A model generated the notes under the pieces. That model searched no databases, had not been told where the DNA came from, and saw only the letters and a list, made by a program, of their open reading frames with translations. From the NCBI GenBank assembly GCA_011037195.1, contig JAAEAF010001066.1, forward strand, positions 110,473-174,472: a stretch of DNA of 64,000 nucleotides, given 5' to 3'. Shown here piece by piece: positions 36,101 through 41,839 of this stretch (the first letter of the stretch is position 1; each line of letters starts with the position of its first letter). The stretch comes from Triatoma infestans. Lineage: Eukaryota; Arthropoda; Insecta; Hemiptera; Reduviidae. The translations under genes and the position numbers were made by a program.

Positions 36101-39100
36101 ACTAAGACATTCCAAGTAGTGCGCCTCTCTTAGATAAATAAGAGAAAGTAAAAATAATGTGAAAAATAACGACCTCAAGAAACTAAAGCCCAACATGTGA
36201 ACTTGTGAACAGTTAAGCTCGCGAACCCTCCCCTTTTGTCTGTCCATTTCTAAAAGAACTTGAGTTTTATAATTAAATAAATAATTTAATTCAAAAATAA
36301 ATAATTTAATGATTGCAATTTTCTGTTTCATTGTATACTTCATTATGTGTTCTCTCAATTGAGTGCTCCTGGATGGAAAAAGGAAAACTCAAGTAAAAAC
36401 TAAAGTCACATTTTAAAATTCTTGTAATCTTGCAAGAATATATTTAATAAATCTTCAATCTTATAAGATTTATATCAGCATTATCTTAAGAGAATAAATA
36501 TCCTTTTTTTATTATTAAAATCGTTAATTTCATATAATATCTATTGCATTCATTTAAAAACTTTTTGATTTTTAAAAACAAGTTTTGACTTTTTCTGATT
36601 CAGTCATACAATTTCAATCTTACAAATTGTAAAGCATTTCTTCTTCTTTTAGCAGCACTACGTCCCTTGAAGGATCTGGGCTTCCTCCACAATCTCTGAC
36701 CATACTTCTCTATTCTCCGCCTTTATGCGCCAGCGCGAAAAGAATTTAGCAATGAAAAATAACACTTATTGAGTTTGCTGCCCAAAATATTTTTTAAAAA
36801 TCTTCGGGTAGATTTTAAGATTTATTAGTTCAAACTGTAAGGAGGAAAATATTATATATATATGCAGTGGAATAAGAATAATAATGTAAACGTTTCAAGA
36901 CATAGTTTTTTTTCTCCTTTACAGGAAACCTCAAGAAGTGGATCATCTGAGGATAATACAGAAGAAATTGATAGAATGAGCCTAGACGATAGTAGCTCTT
37001 TAGAATCTATAGTACACACATCACCCGCTAAAAGAGTAGAAATAGTATCTTATCCAGAAGCAAGCAGTACTAGATCACGATTAATTACTCATACTAATCA
37101 TGAAGATGGTGCTGCTATGGTTGTAGAAACTTCTGAAACTAATTTGAGAGATACAACCAAACATAAACGGGATCATTTTGATGCTTATGCTGAATATTTA
37201 GCTGGCAAATTAAGATTATTAGATGAACGATCATGTGCATTTGTACAGAAAGCTTTTAGTGATGCAATTTTTAATGCAGAAATGGGAAGATATAAAGATG
37301 AAGAGAGTAGAACAAAAATGGCCTCATTTAGGAAAAGTAGTAATCTTACTAAAAATACAAATTTGAAGATCTATAATTCTGCTGTGGCTACCACCACCAC
37401 TACTTATACCTCTTCATTATTCAATAAATGGGATACTACATTCAAATGAAGAAGTTTTTAATTATTTTTTTTATATATAGAAGGTTGTTTAGCTGTTAAA
37501 AAAAATTAAATGATTTTAACTAGGCTTTGACTAATTAGGGAAAGCGATCAATATGCATTCCAGGACTTATAACTTCAAAAAAGTATTTTAAGAATTTCTC
37601 GGCATTAAATTAGTTCCTAAAGAATAAATTATGTGGCCTCGTAAAAAAATCACATCGAACACATCGGACCATAAGTCTTAAAGGGAAATAGCCTAAGCTC
37701 TTCCACAGACATCCTGTTCCGGCCAGAGGAACTGAAACTAATTTTCACACAACCCAAGCAATCTGTGTCAATAAGCTGGATGGGTGTTTCTTCCTCTGCG
37801 TTATAGACTATGCAAACGGGGTCTTGGCATGAGCACCTGTAAATAAAAAGCCCTTTCTTCATCGTTTTCGGGTGGCATTACGTCCCACTTCCTACCAATT
37901 TGCCTACAAAATAAAAAGGATATGTAGAAGTAAAATTAAAATAAAATTTGTATTATGTTAAAAAAAATTATCTTCAGCATTGTGAAATTAAAACATTAAA
38001 AAAAAAATATTCACAATTCATTTTATGCTTTTAATTTATGGCGTGACAACCATTTCGCTTTTAAAATTACGTTAATTATACACGAATGTATAATGCCTAG
38101 GTTACCTTAGCGAACATTATTCATTTATTTAGAGGAAGCAGTCAAAACTTTTCTATTGCATTATTTTTAAATTCAAATTTAAGCCTTAACCCAATTTATT
38201 CATTTTGAATTTTGAATGTATAGTTTTGAAATACATTATAACAGTAACCTATAAAATTATATATTCTTTTTTTTATTGTTAATGTTATATTAAAATAAAA
38301 TAATTGTAATTAATCGTTCATAAATATCAAAAGCGTAGAAGGTGGAACATTTGATGAATGAATGATAATAACCCTCTTTTAACCCTTTAAGTCACAGTAC
38401 ATCAGGCAATTATAATAAATTTCTTGTGTATAAGTTACGAAAAGATATATTTGTTTTTTTTTATTATGATATTTAATATGAATACATTTATTTATCACAC
38501 TATATTGCTTCTTTTTAAGTAAATATATTATTTTGTTTTTATTTTTATAAACATAATATTTCGTAAAATGTTTTATTTATTCAGTTTTAAGACTTTATTA
38601 TATTATGAGTAGTCTGGGAGCATCTTAATATTAATAATTATTGTTATCTAAAAAGTAGCTACAGGAAACCCTTGCATACTTTAATTTTCCCGCTCTAAAA
38701 AGAATAGGCTTAGCGCGATCGTGACCAAAGAAATTGGATCTTTTTACAAAATTATTTCGAATCTCTTGATAAATAAAATGGTAGAGATTTCAAATTAAAG
38801 TATCAATATCTAGGAGTAAGTACCCTTATTCAATGGGTTTCCTTGACCTATAAATATCTTGAATAAGCTTTCTCCTGCCTCCCTATAATTTTAAATCGTC
38901 TGGCATATTGAGGCTCATTTTGTGATCTCTATATATTTTTCTTAGGAAAAAAAGTAGTCAGAAGTTGTGAAGGCGCTGGGACTTATCTTCCCCTTATTTC
39001 ACTAGGTTCCCAAGAATATGGACAGTTAATTTTGTTAAATTACAAGTTTGAATGGCATTTCTGTGGTGGAATTTAAAAGGGCATTAAATGGTCTCTAATT

Positions 39101-41839
39101 AGTCTAGATTAACATGTGGGGCAAAAAGGAGAAGTTTGCTATATTTGGTACCTTTACTACCTTTTATTACTTTTTTTCGTTCATTCAATATCTGATCAAA
39201 ACCGATTGTTGCGATGATGTTAAAAGCATCCCTCAGGCCAGAAGGATAGTTTGGTGCATAGATTTGCTACTACTAAAGGATTAAGTTTGTTGTGGGTAGA
39301 GGCAATGTATTTGGTTTGGTGTAGGCAGATTTTTTAATGTTTCCTTTCAAATTTGACGAAACATTTTCTTTTATTGTTTTCTTTCATTATTTATTCTTCT
39401 TATTTGTAGTTAAGAAAATTCGTGGTACTGTGACTATTTTATAGGTCAAAAAGTTTTGTTAGGTTTTGCTGTGCACAATTTTTTGATGTATAACCTTGAA
39501 TGAGAGCATCATTGATAGTTAGTTCTTCAAATAAGTCATTTAACTCCAATAAATTTTAATGCCAAATTTGTCATTTCACGATGCTCCGATTGACCTCTTT
39601 TTTTTTTTTTTAGCAACAAATAGAGAATTTAAGCTAATTGGAGGAGATAATTAATTATTTTTTTAATTACATGTCATCATCAATTTCCTAAATTATACAA
39701 CTCATTGAACTTTTTATGATCCCAAGGGTTTCCTGTGGGTCACTATTTTATTGCTTTGTATAAAAACACCTTAATAAATTTTAAGTATTTCTTTATTTTA
39801 TTTTATAATACATGTTTCTACAGCTTATGCAGTGCACATAAATAATACTCAGCCGCATATTTATTTAATTACGTAAAATCAATAAAAAAAAATTGTTTTA
39901 AAATATATTTTTGTAATTAAGATAAAATTAAAAGGGTGAGTCAAAAAAGATTGTGCATATTTTATTTATTTTTTTTTTTGTCTAAAGTAACTCTTACTAC
40001 TTTTATACTAAGAAGGTGCCTTTGATGCGAAAAGCTCTTTATATTTAGTTCTCTCAGTTCTCTCTAATGAAATGCATTTAATAAAGAAATAAATCATGAA
40101 TGGGACAAACTGTTTATTAGAGGATGTCCGAGACAAGATCTGGATGAACTTGCTTGAATGAAATGCTTGTATTTTGTGGTCCATAAATTGGACAATTTAA
40201 AGGTGGTGTGCGTGTTCTTCTTGAACAACTAACTTTTTACTTTTTATCGGAGAATTTTCCGTGACGTGATAGCCTGCTTCTTTTTGTGGTCATCGACCAC
40301 ATGTGTAGAACATCCGAAGACCCGAAACCGGTCGATGACCACAAAAAGAAGTAGGCTATCGTGGAAAAGATTTCTGATGCTTTAACATAAAAATGTTACT
40401 ACTTAGGAAGAAGTATAGCATTTCCGTTCGGAATTTTAAGAAGATAAATCACTATTATCTTGCAGCTTACATCTGTTTCACGGTACTAATTTATCTTTCA
40501 CAATAAACATAAATTGTTGTAACTTGTAGAACATTTTGTAATAGTATAGGTACTAGATTCAACATTGGGCTGTTAACCTCTCCGAATTTGTAATTTGGCT
40601 GCTTTCTATATTTCTTTGTCTAAAAAAAATCTGTGGGGTGTGTTGTTCTGTCTTAACAACGAGTCAATGTTTGCAATTTTCAGCTCCTAGAGAAGTTTAT
40701 CGTATACATTCTTACAACTCCGTGTCATCAGGAAAACCTTTTAGGATATTTGTGTCGTAATTAAAGGCAGAAAATTCTTATGAGCTTGTGGGTTTTCAAA
40801 GGCTTCACTATGTTAATCTCGGTGGGTAGTGCTCTCTTAAGAGTTCGTTTAAGACTTTGTTAAATATTAATGTTTTCACATCCGTCTACATTAATCTTGA
40901 AATAAGATTTTGTAAACTAGGATATTTTTTTAGATTTGCAGCCGCTTTCTTTTATTGTATTATAACTATAATTTATTTTTAAAATTTTAGCGGGCTTAAT
41001 TATATATGGGAGACTTAATAATTTTTTTGCATGCGTCTTTTTATTTATACGATCGAGAGTGATTTTGTAAATTGAATTTCCATCGAAACAAGATATTTTT
41101 TGAGAATGGTCTCTGAATGTGGTGTGTCTGTAAATAAGATAACTCAAAAATTATAAATCGCAGAAAATAACTTTTTTAGAAAAACATAAAGAAAAAACAC
41201 CCTAAAAATCCTTATACTTTGATATTTAAGTAATTGAAACGGAGAGTTTTTTATGGGTAAACTTAGGAAACAAACAAATAGGCAGTGTGGCAAACAAATA
41301 CGACAAATAATAACTGCCTGACATTTTGTCAACACAAAACATTTTTTTTTTTTCTTCAAGTATAAAGCCATACATAATATTAAAGTTCACACTTGAGCTA
41401 TCAATTCTAGCGTTGTTTTTTTTCTTCTTTTTATAAAATTTAGTTTACTTATTTCACATTTAGATTTCTTACTTTGTAATTTATTAGAAGCATTTGCCAA
41501 AAAAAAAAATTAAACGGGGCTCTAGAAGGTTTTAGGAAGCGAAAGATTGGTTGATTGCGACTTTGTCATTTTGAGAGAGGAAAAAAAAAATCATTCTATA
41601 GCAATATTGATATTAAAAAATAAAAATAAAAAAAAACAAACTTGTTGACTTACCCTTTTATTTTATTATTTTTGTATAATAGATGTAATATTTGATTATT
41701 TTTGTATTTTTAGGAAATAGATGGAAAAGGACTTCTTATGTTGAACAAGGATGACTTAATTTATTATCTCGGCTTCACTACAGAAACCGCTTTGAAGATA
41801 TATGAAAAGATAGATTTTTTAAGAAGTAAAGTTACCTAG
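7678..41839 (+). CDS. l(3)mbt: L(3)mbt orthologue, 12 visible exons, 5' end missing
   Basis: Joined exons: 7678-8365, 9276-9625, 11965-12058, 12461-13239, 13329-13524, 15219-15445, 21089-21314, 21396-21704, 21814-22000, 27120-27197, 31538-31838, 41714-41839. All junctions are GT-AG and the reading phase is continuous, giving 1186 residues to the TAG at 41837. Order in the partial protein: Ser/Thr/Pro-rich linker, FCS zinc finger (about 396-416), acidic/lysine-rich linker, three MBT repeats (about 640-957), C2HC finger (about 964-990), basic region, SAM domain (about 1112-1183). This matches L(3)mbt/L3MBTL1 proteins, nuclear chromatin compactors that bind mono- and dimethyl-lysine histones. 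The second MBT repeat keeps the full cage. There is no ATG at the first visible exon, which starts in phase 0, so at least one upstream exon is missing. An alternative terminal exon lies at 36925-37449. Confidence 0.95.
8366..9275 (+). other. l(3)mbt intron with repeat fragment
   Basis: A GT-AG intron. About 8815-9010 shows the AAATATCTCAAAAACGAAAAATCG block of the abundant unclassified repeat. No independent gene was seen. Confidence 0.6.
9276..9625 (+). CDS. l(3)mbt: l(3)mbt exon B
   Basis: The acceptor is TTTTTTTGTAG and the donor GTAAAT starts at 9626. It encodes a Ser/Thr-rich start, a basic RARKRKG segment that could be a nuclear localisation signal, and then FDPFKVVEWEPNGVGLLPGSNIK. 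That last block is the conserved segment preceding the FCS region in L(3)mbt proteins. The frame leaves in phase 0 and continues directly into exon C. Confidence 0.85.
10010..10217. repeat. Foldback element with hammerhead-like motif
   Basis: The left arm 10010-10054 is nearly the reverse complement of the right arm 10171-10217, sharing CATCTGGTATTTTATCC, AGCATATTTCTTA-type blocks and flanks. Just inside the right arm, 10142-10171 reads CTGAAGT, then a GGAT-GAAA-ATCC hairpin, then GAAA, then CCGGTC. This is the layout of a hammerhead ribozyme core (CUGANGA, stem II, GAAA, NUH). Position A9 is changed to T and one extra T precedes stem II, so it is probably inactive. Confidence 0.5.
10380..10445 (-). 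repeat. Possible tRNA-derived SINE head
   Basis: On the minus strand the sequence reads ATTAGGTAAGGGTATTGCACTC, an A-box-like segment, followed about 30 bases later by GGGTTCGAACC, a near-perfect RNA polymerase III B box. The spacing fits a tRNA-like promoter. No full cloverleaf with matching acceptor arms is evident, so a SINE head is likelier than a functional tRNA. Sequence downstream on minus towards 10060 may be its body. Confidence 0.4.
10534..10546 (+). repeat. Target site duplication, 5' copy
   Basis: TAAGTTTGGATCT occurs here and again at 11123-11135, immediately flanking the truncated retroelement between them. Confidence 0.8.
10547..11122 (+). mobile_element. 5'-truncated I/R1-like non-LTR retrotransposon, recent insertion
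   Basis: From 10547 to the stop at 11009-11011 the frame is open. It starts with LARNGANTPFIGPVLGI, the C-terminal end of an RNase H domain as in I- and R1-type elements. It continues through SLSRNQISLVTGLFTGHGRF and a C-terminal LCRLCQEEED region, where a CxxC survives but the usual HxxxxC half is altered. A short 3' UTR is followed by a pure AAT tract (11072-11122), the kind of 3' tail seen in I-clade elements. The 13 bp target duplication on both sides defines the copy exactly at 576 bp. The open frame and intact duplication imply a young insertion in the l(3)mbt intron. Confidence 0.85.
11072..11122 (+). repeat. AAT microsatellite, 3' tail of the retroelement
   Basis: About 17 AAT units form the 3' end of the I/R1-like copy. 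An open frame through it would encode poly-asparagine, but this is an artefact of the repeat. Confidence 0.9.
11123..11135 (+). repeat. Target site duplication, 3' copy
   Basis: This is the second copy of TAAGTTTGGATCT, directly after the AAT tail. The first TAA could belong to either the tail or the duplication, leaving at least 10 unambiguous bases. Confidence 0.8.
11965..12058 (+). CDS. l(3)mbt: l(3)mbt exon C
   Basis: A short exon of 94 bases, acceptor TTAAAG, donor GTAATT at 12059. It encodes MAVNELGMLTVADDTLAE and following residues, similar to the MNEFGVLEV segment of vertebrate L3MBTL1. The ATG at its start is internal methionine in the spliced frame. It ends after one base of a codon. 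Confidence 0.8.
12190..12420. repeat. Fragment of the abundant unclassified repeat within an intron
   Basis: GCGAAACACTCACACGACTTTCTCTTAC near 12223-12250 is a good match to the family end motif, followed by the usual AATTTTTACTAAATG and GCATAACCTTCTCTTCC blocks. Confidence 0.5.
12461..13239 (+). CDS. l(3)mbt: l(3)mbt exon D with FCS-type zinc finger
   Basis: The acceptor TTCATTCCAG ends at 12460 and the donor GTAATT starts at 13240. The start encodes CCSCYGLPAEFYNASYCSIAC: a CxxC pair, Gly, an aromatic-rich loop, then YCSxxC. This is the FCS zinc finger found in L(3)mbt, Sfmbt and polyhomeotic proteins, with Tyr replacing the Phe of FCS. FCS fingers are linked to nucleic-acid binding. The rest is a long Ser/Lys-rich linker containing several SP and TP dipeptides, QKPPTPQP and an acidic ESETDEDD patch. 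The exon leaves in phase 0, directly before the first MBT repeat. Confidence 0.9.
13329..13524 (+). CDS. l(3)mbt: l(3)mbt exon E, first half of MBT repeat 1
   Basis: The intron before it is only 89 bases. It encodes FPWATYLAETGSRPAWVKLF, then FQVGYKLEAIDPEHQSNICA and VTVAKVK, the standard N-terminal arm and beta core of an MBT repeat. The donor GTAAAT starts at 13525 after one base of a Gly codon. Confidence 0.92.
13525..15218 (+). other. l(3)mbt intron with unclassified repeat copies
   Basis: This 1.7 kb intron contains the abundant repeat at about 14040-15060: an end motif GTAACACTCACATTACC near 14074, then AAACACACTTCCGGTTTACTAATTTTCTTCAAACTCG blocks, and a second end motif, AAGAAAAAGTTTATGAGTGTTGCAAC, near 15022. 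The two ends in opposite orientation suggest one complete copy of roughly 1 kb. Confidence 0.55.
15219..15445 (+). CDS. l(3)mbt: l(3)mbt exon F, end of MBT repeat 1 and start of repeat 2
   Basis: It encodes GYRIKLHFDCYSDIFDFW, then SPNIFPCGFCSRHGITLCPP, completing MBT repeat 1, and then FNWLSYNTIWMATAAPSS, the arm of repeat 2. The usual DIHPVGW of other repeats is NIFPCGF here. The aromatic cage of repeat 1 is altered (Phe, Tyr, Phe at the three aromatic positions), consistent with repeat 1 not being the main methyl-lysine pocket. The donor GTAAGT starts at 15446, phase 0. Confidence 0.92.
15446..16085 (+). other. First part of a large l(3)mbt intron
   Basis: The intron 15446-21088 is 5.6 kb. 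This part is AT-rich with no clear element. The foldback-family segment begins near 16055. Confidence 0.5.
16055..16140 (-). ncRNA. Hammerhead-ribozyme-like motif in a repeat
   Basis: On the minus strand, from 16135 down: CATC (stem I), CTGATGA (exact core), one extra T, GGGC-GAAC-GCCC (stem II), GAAA (exact core, 16111-16108), TCAGTC, then GATG (16101-16098), complementary to the starting CATC. This is a type I hammerhead layout with a very short stem III, as described for Penelope-like elements and retrozymes. Against activity: an unpaired T between CTGATGA and stem II, and a stem III decayed from the ACCGGT palindrome seen in a related copy at 40326-40332. The flanking CCGTGATAACCTGCTTCTTTTGGTGGTCATCGAC sequence recurs at 40260-40296. 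Confidence 0.45.
16750..17432 (+). pseudogene. ORF1-like coiled-coil protein of the non-LTR element
   Basis: Fragments in three overlapping frames: 16750-17019, 16977-17186 and 17226-17432. The middle one has heptad-like Leu/Ile spacing (KTDLNEIKKENMVLKKEVEF). The last resembles the C-terminal nucleic-acid-binding part of L1-like ORF1 proteins (KIVTEILRNTKKLRGTGFYI, then DYTWQTRDEEKEL). Two frameshifts are needed to join them. Confidence 0.6.
17660..18220 (+). pseudogene. Endonuclease domain of the non-LTR element
   Basis: It begins with an FDVLILIETFVEEKHV segment (the IETxL motif of such endonucleases), then GGMLVGVRK, then after a frameshift near 17930 ILIGDWNGRIGSDNG. The Glu and Asp-x-Asn catalytic positions are recognisable. 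A further break follows at about 18218. Confidence 0.65.
18919..19468 (+). pseudogene. Reverse transcriptase core of the non-LTR element
   Basis: FVDFRAAFDSIDRDSLFIKL lies in one frame and GLKQGCLLSPILFNVCINDL plus LLFADDAVLADE in another, overlapping at about 18992-19104. The palm catalytic residues are preserved (first Asp in VDF, AspAsp in FADD). Then comes an INLEKSKITVF thumb-like segment and YKYLGVTL. The frame breaks at 19468. Confidence 0.8.
19951..21088 (+). other. End of the large l(3)mbt intron
   Basis: AT-rich sequence up to the acceptor TACTTTAG at 21088. Small open frames on both strands at 20424-20683 overlap each other and have no recognised domain. Confidence 0.45.
21089..21314 (+). 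CDS. l(3)mbt: l(3)mbt exon G, MBT repeat 2 core with intact methyl-lysine cage
   Basis: It encodes FRVGMKLEAIDRKNTFLVCV, then VHFDSWGDIYDYW, then SPYIRPIGWCKEN. In human L3MBTL1 the methyl-lysine pocket is Asp355, Phe379, Trp382 and Tyr386. Here the equivalent positions are Asp in EAIDRKN, Phe in HFD, Trp in DSW and Tyr in DIY, with the same spacing, so binding of mono- or dimethyl-lysine is predicted. The donor GTAATT starts at 21315. Confidence 0.95.
21396..21704 (+). CDS. l(3)mbt: l(3)mbt exon H, MBT repeat 3
   Basis: It follows an 81-base intron. It encodes FSWPEYLAETKSEAAPARAF, FRRGIKLEAVDKRAPHLLRV, ITFDGFPEQFGYW and SPDIHPVGWAAKTGHPLEPP, a complete MBT repeat very close to the third repeat of L3MBTL1. 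The cage positions are Phe, Phe and Phe, so this repeat probably does not bind methyl-lysine strongly. The donor GTAAAA starts at 21705. Confidence 0.95.
21814..22000 (+). CDS. l(3)mbt: l(3)mbt exon I with C2HC zinc finger
   Basis: The acceptor follows a T-rich tract. It encodes CPTPGCLGQGHMRSNALENH and then TSVEDCPYS: C-x4-C-x13-H-x5-C, the MYT1-type C2HC finger present after the MBT repeats in L(3)mbt and L3MBTL1. The donor at 22001 is GTTAGT, a weaker match. The frame leaves after two bases of a Lys codon that is completed at 27120. Confidence 0.9.
22035..22245. repeat. Foldback repeat copy 1 (GAGATGTTTATAC family)
   Basis: It starts with ATGAGATGTTTATACGACAATGGCC and ends with GGCCATTGCCTAATAAACATCTCAT, imperfect terminal inverted repeats of about 25 bp. 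The inner part is partly palindromic. On minus, 22107-22063 reads CCTGAAGA, an AGGGCACC-AAT-GGTACCC hairpin, GAAA and AGTAGAGC, the hammerhead-like order found intact in copy 2. The other arm near 22147-22170 keeps only the CCCGAAA-GGTAGAG half. It lies in the l(3)mbt intron 22001-27119. Confidence 0.65.
23605..23780 (+). repeat. Foldback repeat copy 2 (GAGATGTTTATAC family)
   Basis: It starts with ATAATGAGATGTTTGTATACTCC and ends with GTATAAACATCTCATTGTAA, then TTTAAGGGCTGACGATTTGAA as in copy 1. It shares the inner CTCCTCTGGCCATTGCC block with copy 1. It carries the best hammerhead-like motif of the window. No transposase is encoded, so it is non-autonomous, perhaps a terminal repeat of a Penelope-like element. 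Confidence 0.65.
23649..23689 (+). ncRNA. Hammerhead-ribozyme-like motif, best preserved copy
   Basis: GCTC (23649-23652, stem I), CTGAAGA (23653-23659, core CUGANGA), one extra A, then GGGCACC-AAT-GGTACCC (stem II with one C-A mismatch), GAAA (23678-23681), CGTA with ACGT palindromic as a minimal stem III, then GAGC (23686-23689) complementary to the opening GCTC. Cleavage would fall after the GTA at 23685. Core bases and stem I are exact; the extra A before stem II is unusual. Compensating stems in other copies support a structured RNA. Activity is unproven. Confidence 0.5.
24030..24304 (-). pseudogene. Non-LTR retrotransposon C-terminal fragment
   Basis: On minus, two overlapping frames give YRTYLSGNNMLHFMRGLFRA, then KNYKPTGVGAGLCTLCDLRE and DGYHLRRNMSHF. 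This resembles the region after the reverse transcriptase of some insect non-LTR elements, where a CxxC is followed by EDxxHLLxECP. The final HxxxxC is lost. A frame switch is needed near 24230. Confidence 0.5.
24858..26620. repeat. Repeat cluster bounded by a 55 bp direct repeat
   Basis: AGAGTTTTTCGCATCTCATTAACAAGAGATTAC at 24861-24893 recurs as GGAGTTTTTCGCATCTCTTTAACAAGAGATTAC at 26562-26594, both followed by similar TATCAA-CTATA-GTAAAGT sequence. Between them (25040-25960) lie blocks of the abundant unclassified repeat in several tandem versions, with AAACTCGGAATTTTGACAAT at 25230 and AAACGCGGAATTTCAACAAT at 25510. No coding potential was seen. Confidence 0.45.
27120..27197 (+). CDS. l(3)mbt: l(3)mbt exon J (acidic linker)
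   Basis: A 78-base exon, acceptor GATTTTAAG, donor GTGAGT at 27198. It completes a Lys codon and encodes PLADEIINLDNDDSAEDSDD and IKKKRW, an acidic stretch followed by a basic one that continues in the next exon. Phase fits on both sides. It is short, so support comes mainly from splice sites and the acidic composition after the C2HC finger. Confidence 0.75.
27607..27866. repeat. Short inverted repeat pair
   Basis: ATAATGGACGGTGCCGGGGAAAAAAGGAACAAGTCAA at 27610-27645 is closely reverse-complementary to TTGACTTGTTCCCTTTTTCCTCGGCACCGTCCAT at 27830-27863, separated by about 185 bp. It lies immediately left of the longer inverted repeat and may be part of the same composite element. Confidence 0.6.
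27897..28712. repeat. Long inverted repeat, ~290 bp arms
   Basis: The left arm 27897-28190 and right arm about 28427-28712 are reverse complements over nearly their whole length. Shared landmarks: ATTCGTAGCAGAGAGACAAA (left) with its complement near 28682-28701 (right); GACCACTCTCTCGG with CCGAGAGAGTGGTC; CCATTTCTCTCCTTCTAC with GTAGAAGGAGAGAAATGG. The spacer is about 235 bp. A transcript through this intron would fold into a long hairpin. The open frames in the arms (for example 27759-27974 minus and 28574-28969 plus) are mirror copies of one another and have no known domain. A foldback transposon or an inverted duplication would both explain it. Confidence 0.75.
31538..31838 (+). CDS. l(3)mbt: l(3)mbt exon K, basic region and first half of SAM
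   Basis: The acceptor TTTTATAG ends at 31537 and the donor GTATGT starts at 31839. It encodes KWLGVREGVKKIKEP, a strongly basic RKIRRRKRRKRG cluster that should act as a nuclear localisation signal, an acidic linker, and then NPLKWSAQQVVEFATSVLGS, the start of a SAM domain (WSxxxVxxF signature). It leaves in phase 0, inside the SAM domain, so the downstream exon choice decides whether a SAM domain is made. Confidence 0.9.
32203..32580 (+). repeat. Tandem duplication, period about 190 bp
   Basis: Copy 1 is 32203-32392 and copy 2 is 32393-32580. Both begin ATAGTAATTTTGGGCCTCTC and end GATTAGGAAA; they differ at a handful of bases plus a 2-base deletion (GCTACCTATC versus GCTATATC). The high similarity implies a recent event. 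On minus each copy reads NELIEELNKKAIAGPVKKD, faintly like the end of an RNase H domain, but no catalytic motif is visible. Confidence 0.9.
33071..33126 (+). repeat. A56 homopolymer
   Basis: Fifty-six uninterrupted A residues. It may be the poly(A) tail of a retro-inserted sequence lying upstream (a duplicated CCAACGAGTTTCTTTAAAT-like block sits at 32995-33045), but no parent gene is recognised. The length may also reflect assembly uncertainty. Confidence 0.9.
36640..36730 (-). pseudogene. 3' end of a non-LTR retrotransposon
   Basis: On minus it reads NREVWSEIVEEAQILQGT then a stop, like the C-terminus of RTE-type reverse transcriptases (DRxxWRxxVxxA). It is followed by AGTGCTGCTAAAAGAAGAAGAA, a simple A/G tail typical of such elements. 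It is only about 90 bp, severely 5'-truncated. Confidence 0.5.
36925..37449 (+). CDS. Candidate alternative last exon with BESS-like C-terminus
   Basis: A strong acceptor TTTCTCCTTTACAG ends at 36924. From there a frame is open for 174 codons to TGA at 37447, and its phase 0 matches the donor at 31839, so l(3)mbt exon K could splice here instead of to 41714. It would replace the second half of SAM by an Ser/Asp-rich stretch (SLDDSSSLESIVHTSPAKR) and a helical HFDAYAEYLAGKLRLLDERS-containing segment ending IFNAEMGRY, which resembles the BESS-like C-terminus of insect MADF proteins. AATAAA at 37622 could end the transcript. Alternatives: terminal exon of another gene nested in the intron, or a coding fragment left by a transposon. 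ATG at 36862 upstream of the acceptor is also in frame. Confidence 0.6.
   Translation, partial: ETSRSGSSEDNTEEIDRMSLDDSSSLESIVHTSPAKRVEIVSYPEASSTRSRLITHTNHEDGAAMVVETSETNLRDTTKHKRDHFDAYAEYLAGKLRLLDERSCAFVQKAFSDAIFNAEMGRYKDEESRTKMASFRKSSNLTKNTNLKIYNSAVATTTTTYTSSLFNKWDTTFK
37640..37880 (-). pseudogene. I/R1-like non-LTR C-terminal fragment
   Basis: On minus, CQDPVCIVYNAEEETPIQLI then CLGC and GRNRMSVEELRLFPFK. The last block is nearly identical to GRNRMSVEELRRFLFK encoded at 62380-62415, so both are copies of one element family. Cys-x2-type zinc-binding positions are partly kept. It is a short dead copy in the SAM intron. Confidence 0.6.
37881..41713 (+). other. Second part of the SAM intron
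   Basis: AT-rich; the only clear element is the palindromic repeat at 40255-40368. No gene was seen in 37881-40250 or 40370-41713, apart from part of a diverged repeat pair near 41250-41345. Confidence 0.5.
40255..40368. repeat. Palindromic repeat with hammerhead-like remnant
   Basis: The left arm 40255-40298 and right arm 40330-40368 are nearly perfect reverse complements (GTCATCGACC versus GGTCGATGAC, CACAAAAAGAAG and so on), with a 31-base loop. The loop plus right arm reads CATC, CGAAGA, CCC, GAAA, CCGGTC, GATG: the outer stem I pair CATC/GATG, GAAA and the palindromic ACCGGT are present, while the CUGANGA core and stem II are mostly deleted. Same family as 16055-16140. Confidence 0.65.
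41714..41839 (+). CDS. l(3)mbt: l(3)mbt last exon, second half of SAM and stop
   Basis: The acceptor TTTTTAG ends at 41713. It encodes EIDGKGLLMLNKDDLIYYLG, then FTTETALKIYEKIDFLR and SKVT followed by TAG. This is the classic end of a SAM domain (IDGxxLLxLxxxDLxxxLG...G-LKIYxxIxxL). It joins exon K in phase 0 to give a full-length SAM of about 70 residues. SAM domains of this family mediate homotypic or heterotypic polymer contacts. The protein ends four residues after the SAM helix. Confidence 0.95.
   Translation, partial: EIDGKGLLMLNKDDLIYYLGFTTETALKIYEKIDFLRSKVT

Larger units (their letters stand above)
31839..36640 (+). other. First part of the 9.9 kb l(3)mbt SAM intron
   Basis: It contains a 190 bp tandem duplication (32203-32580) and an A56 run (33071-33126), otherwise AT-rich sequence with no gene I can support. 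Confidence 0.5.

Noticed and set aside
35972..36358. 128-codon minus-strand frame in the SAM intron
   Set aside because: No recognisable motif, AT-driven composition, no splice or start context.
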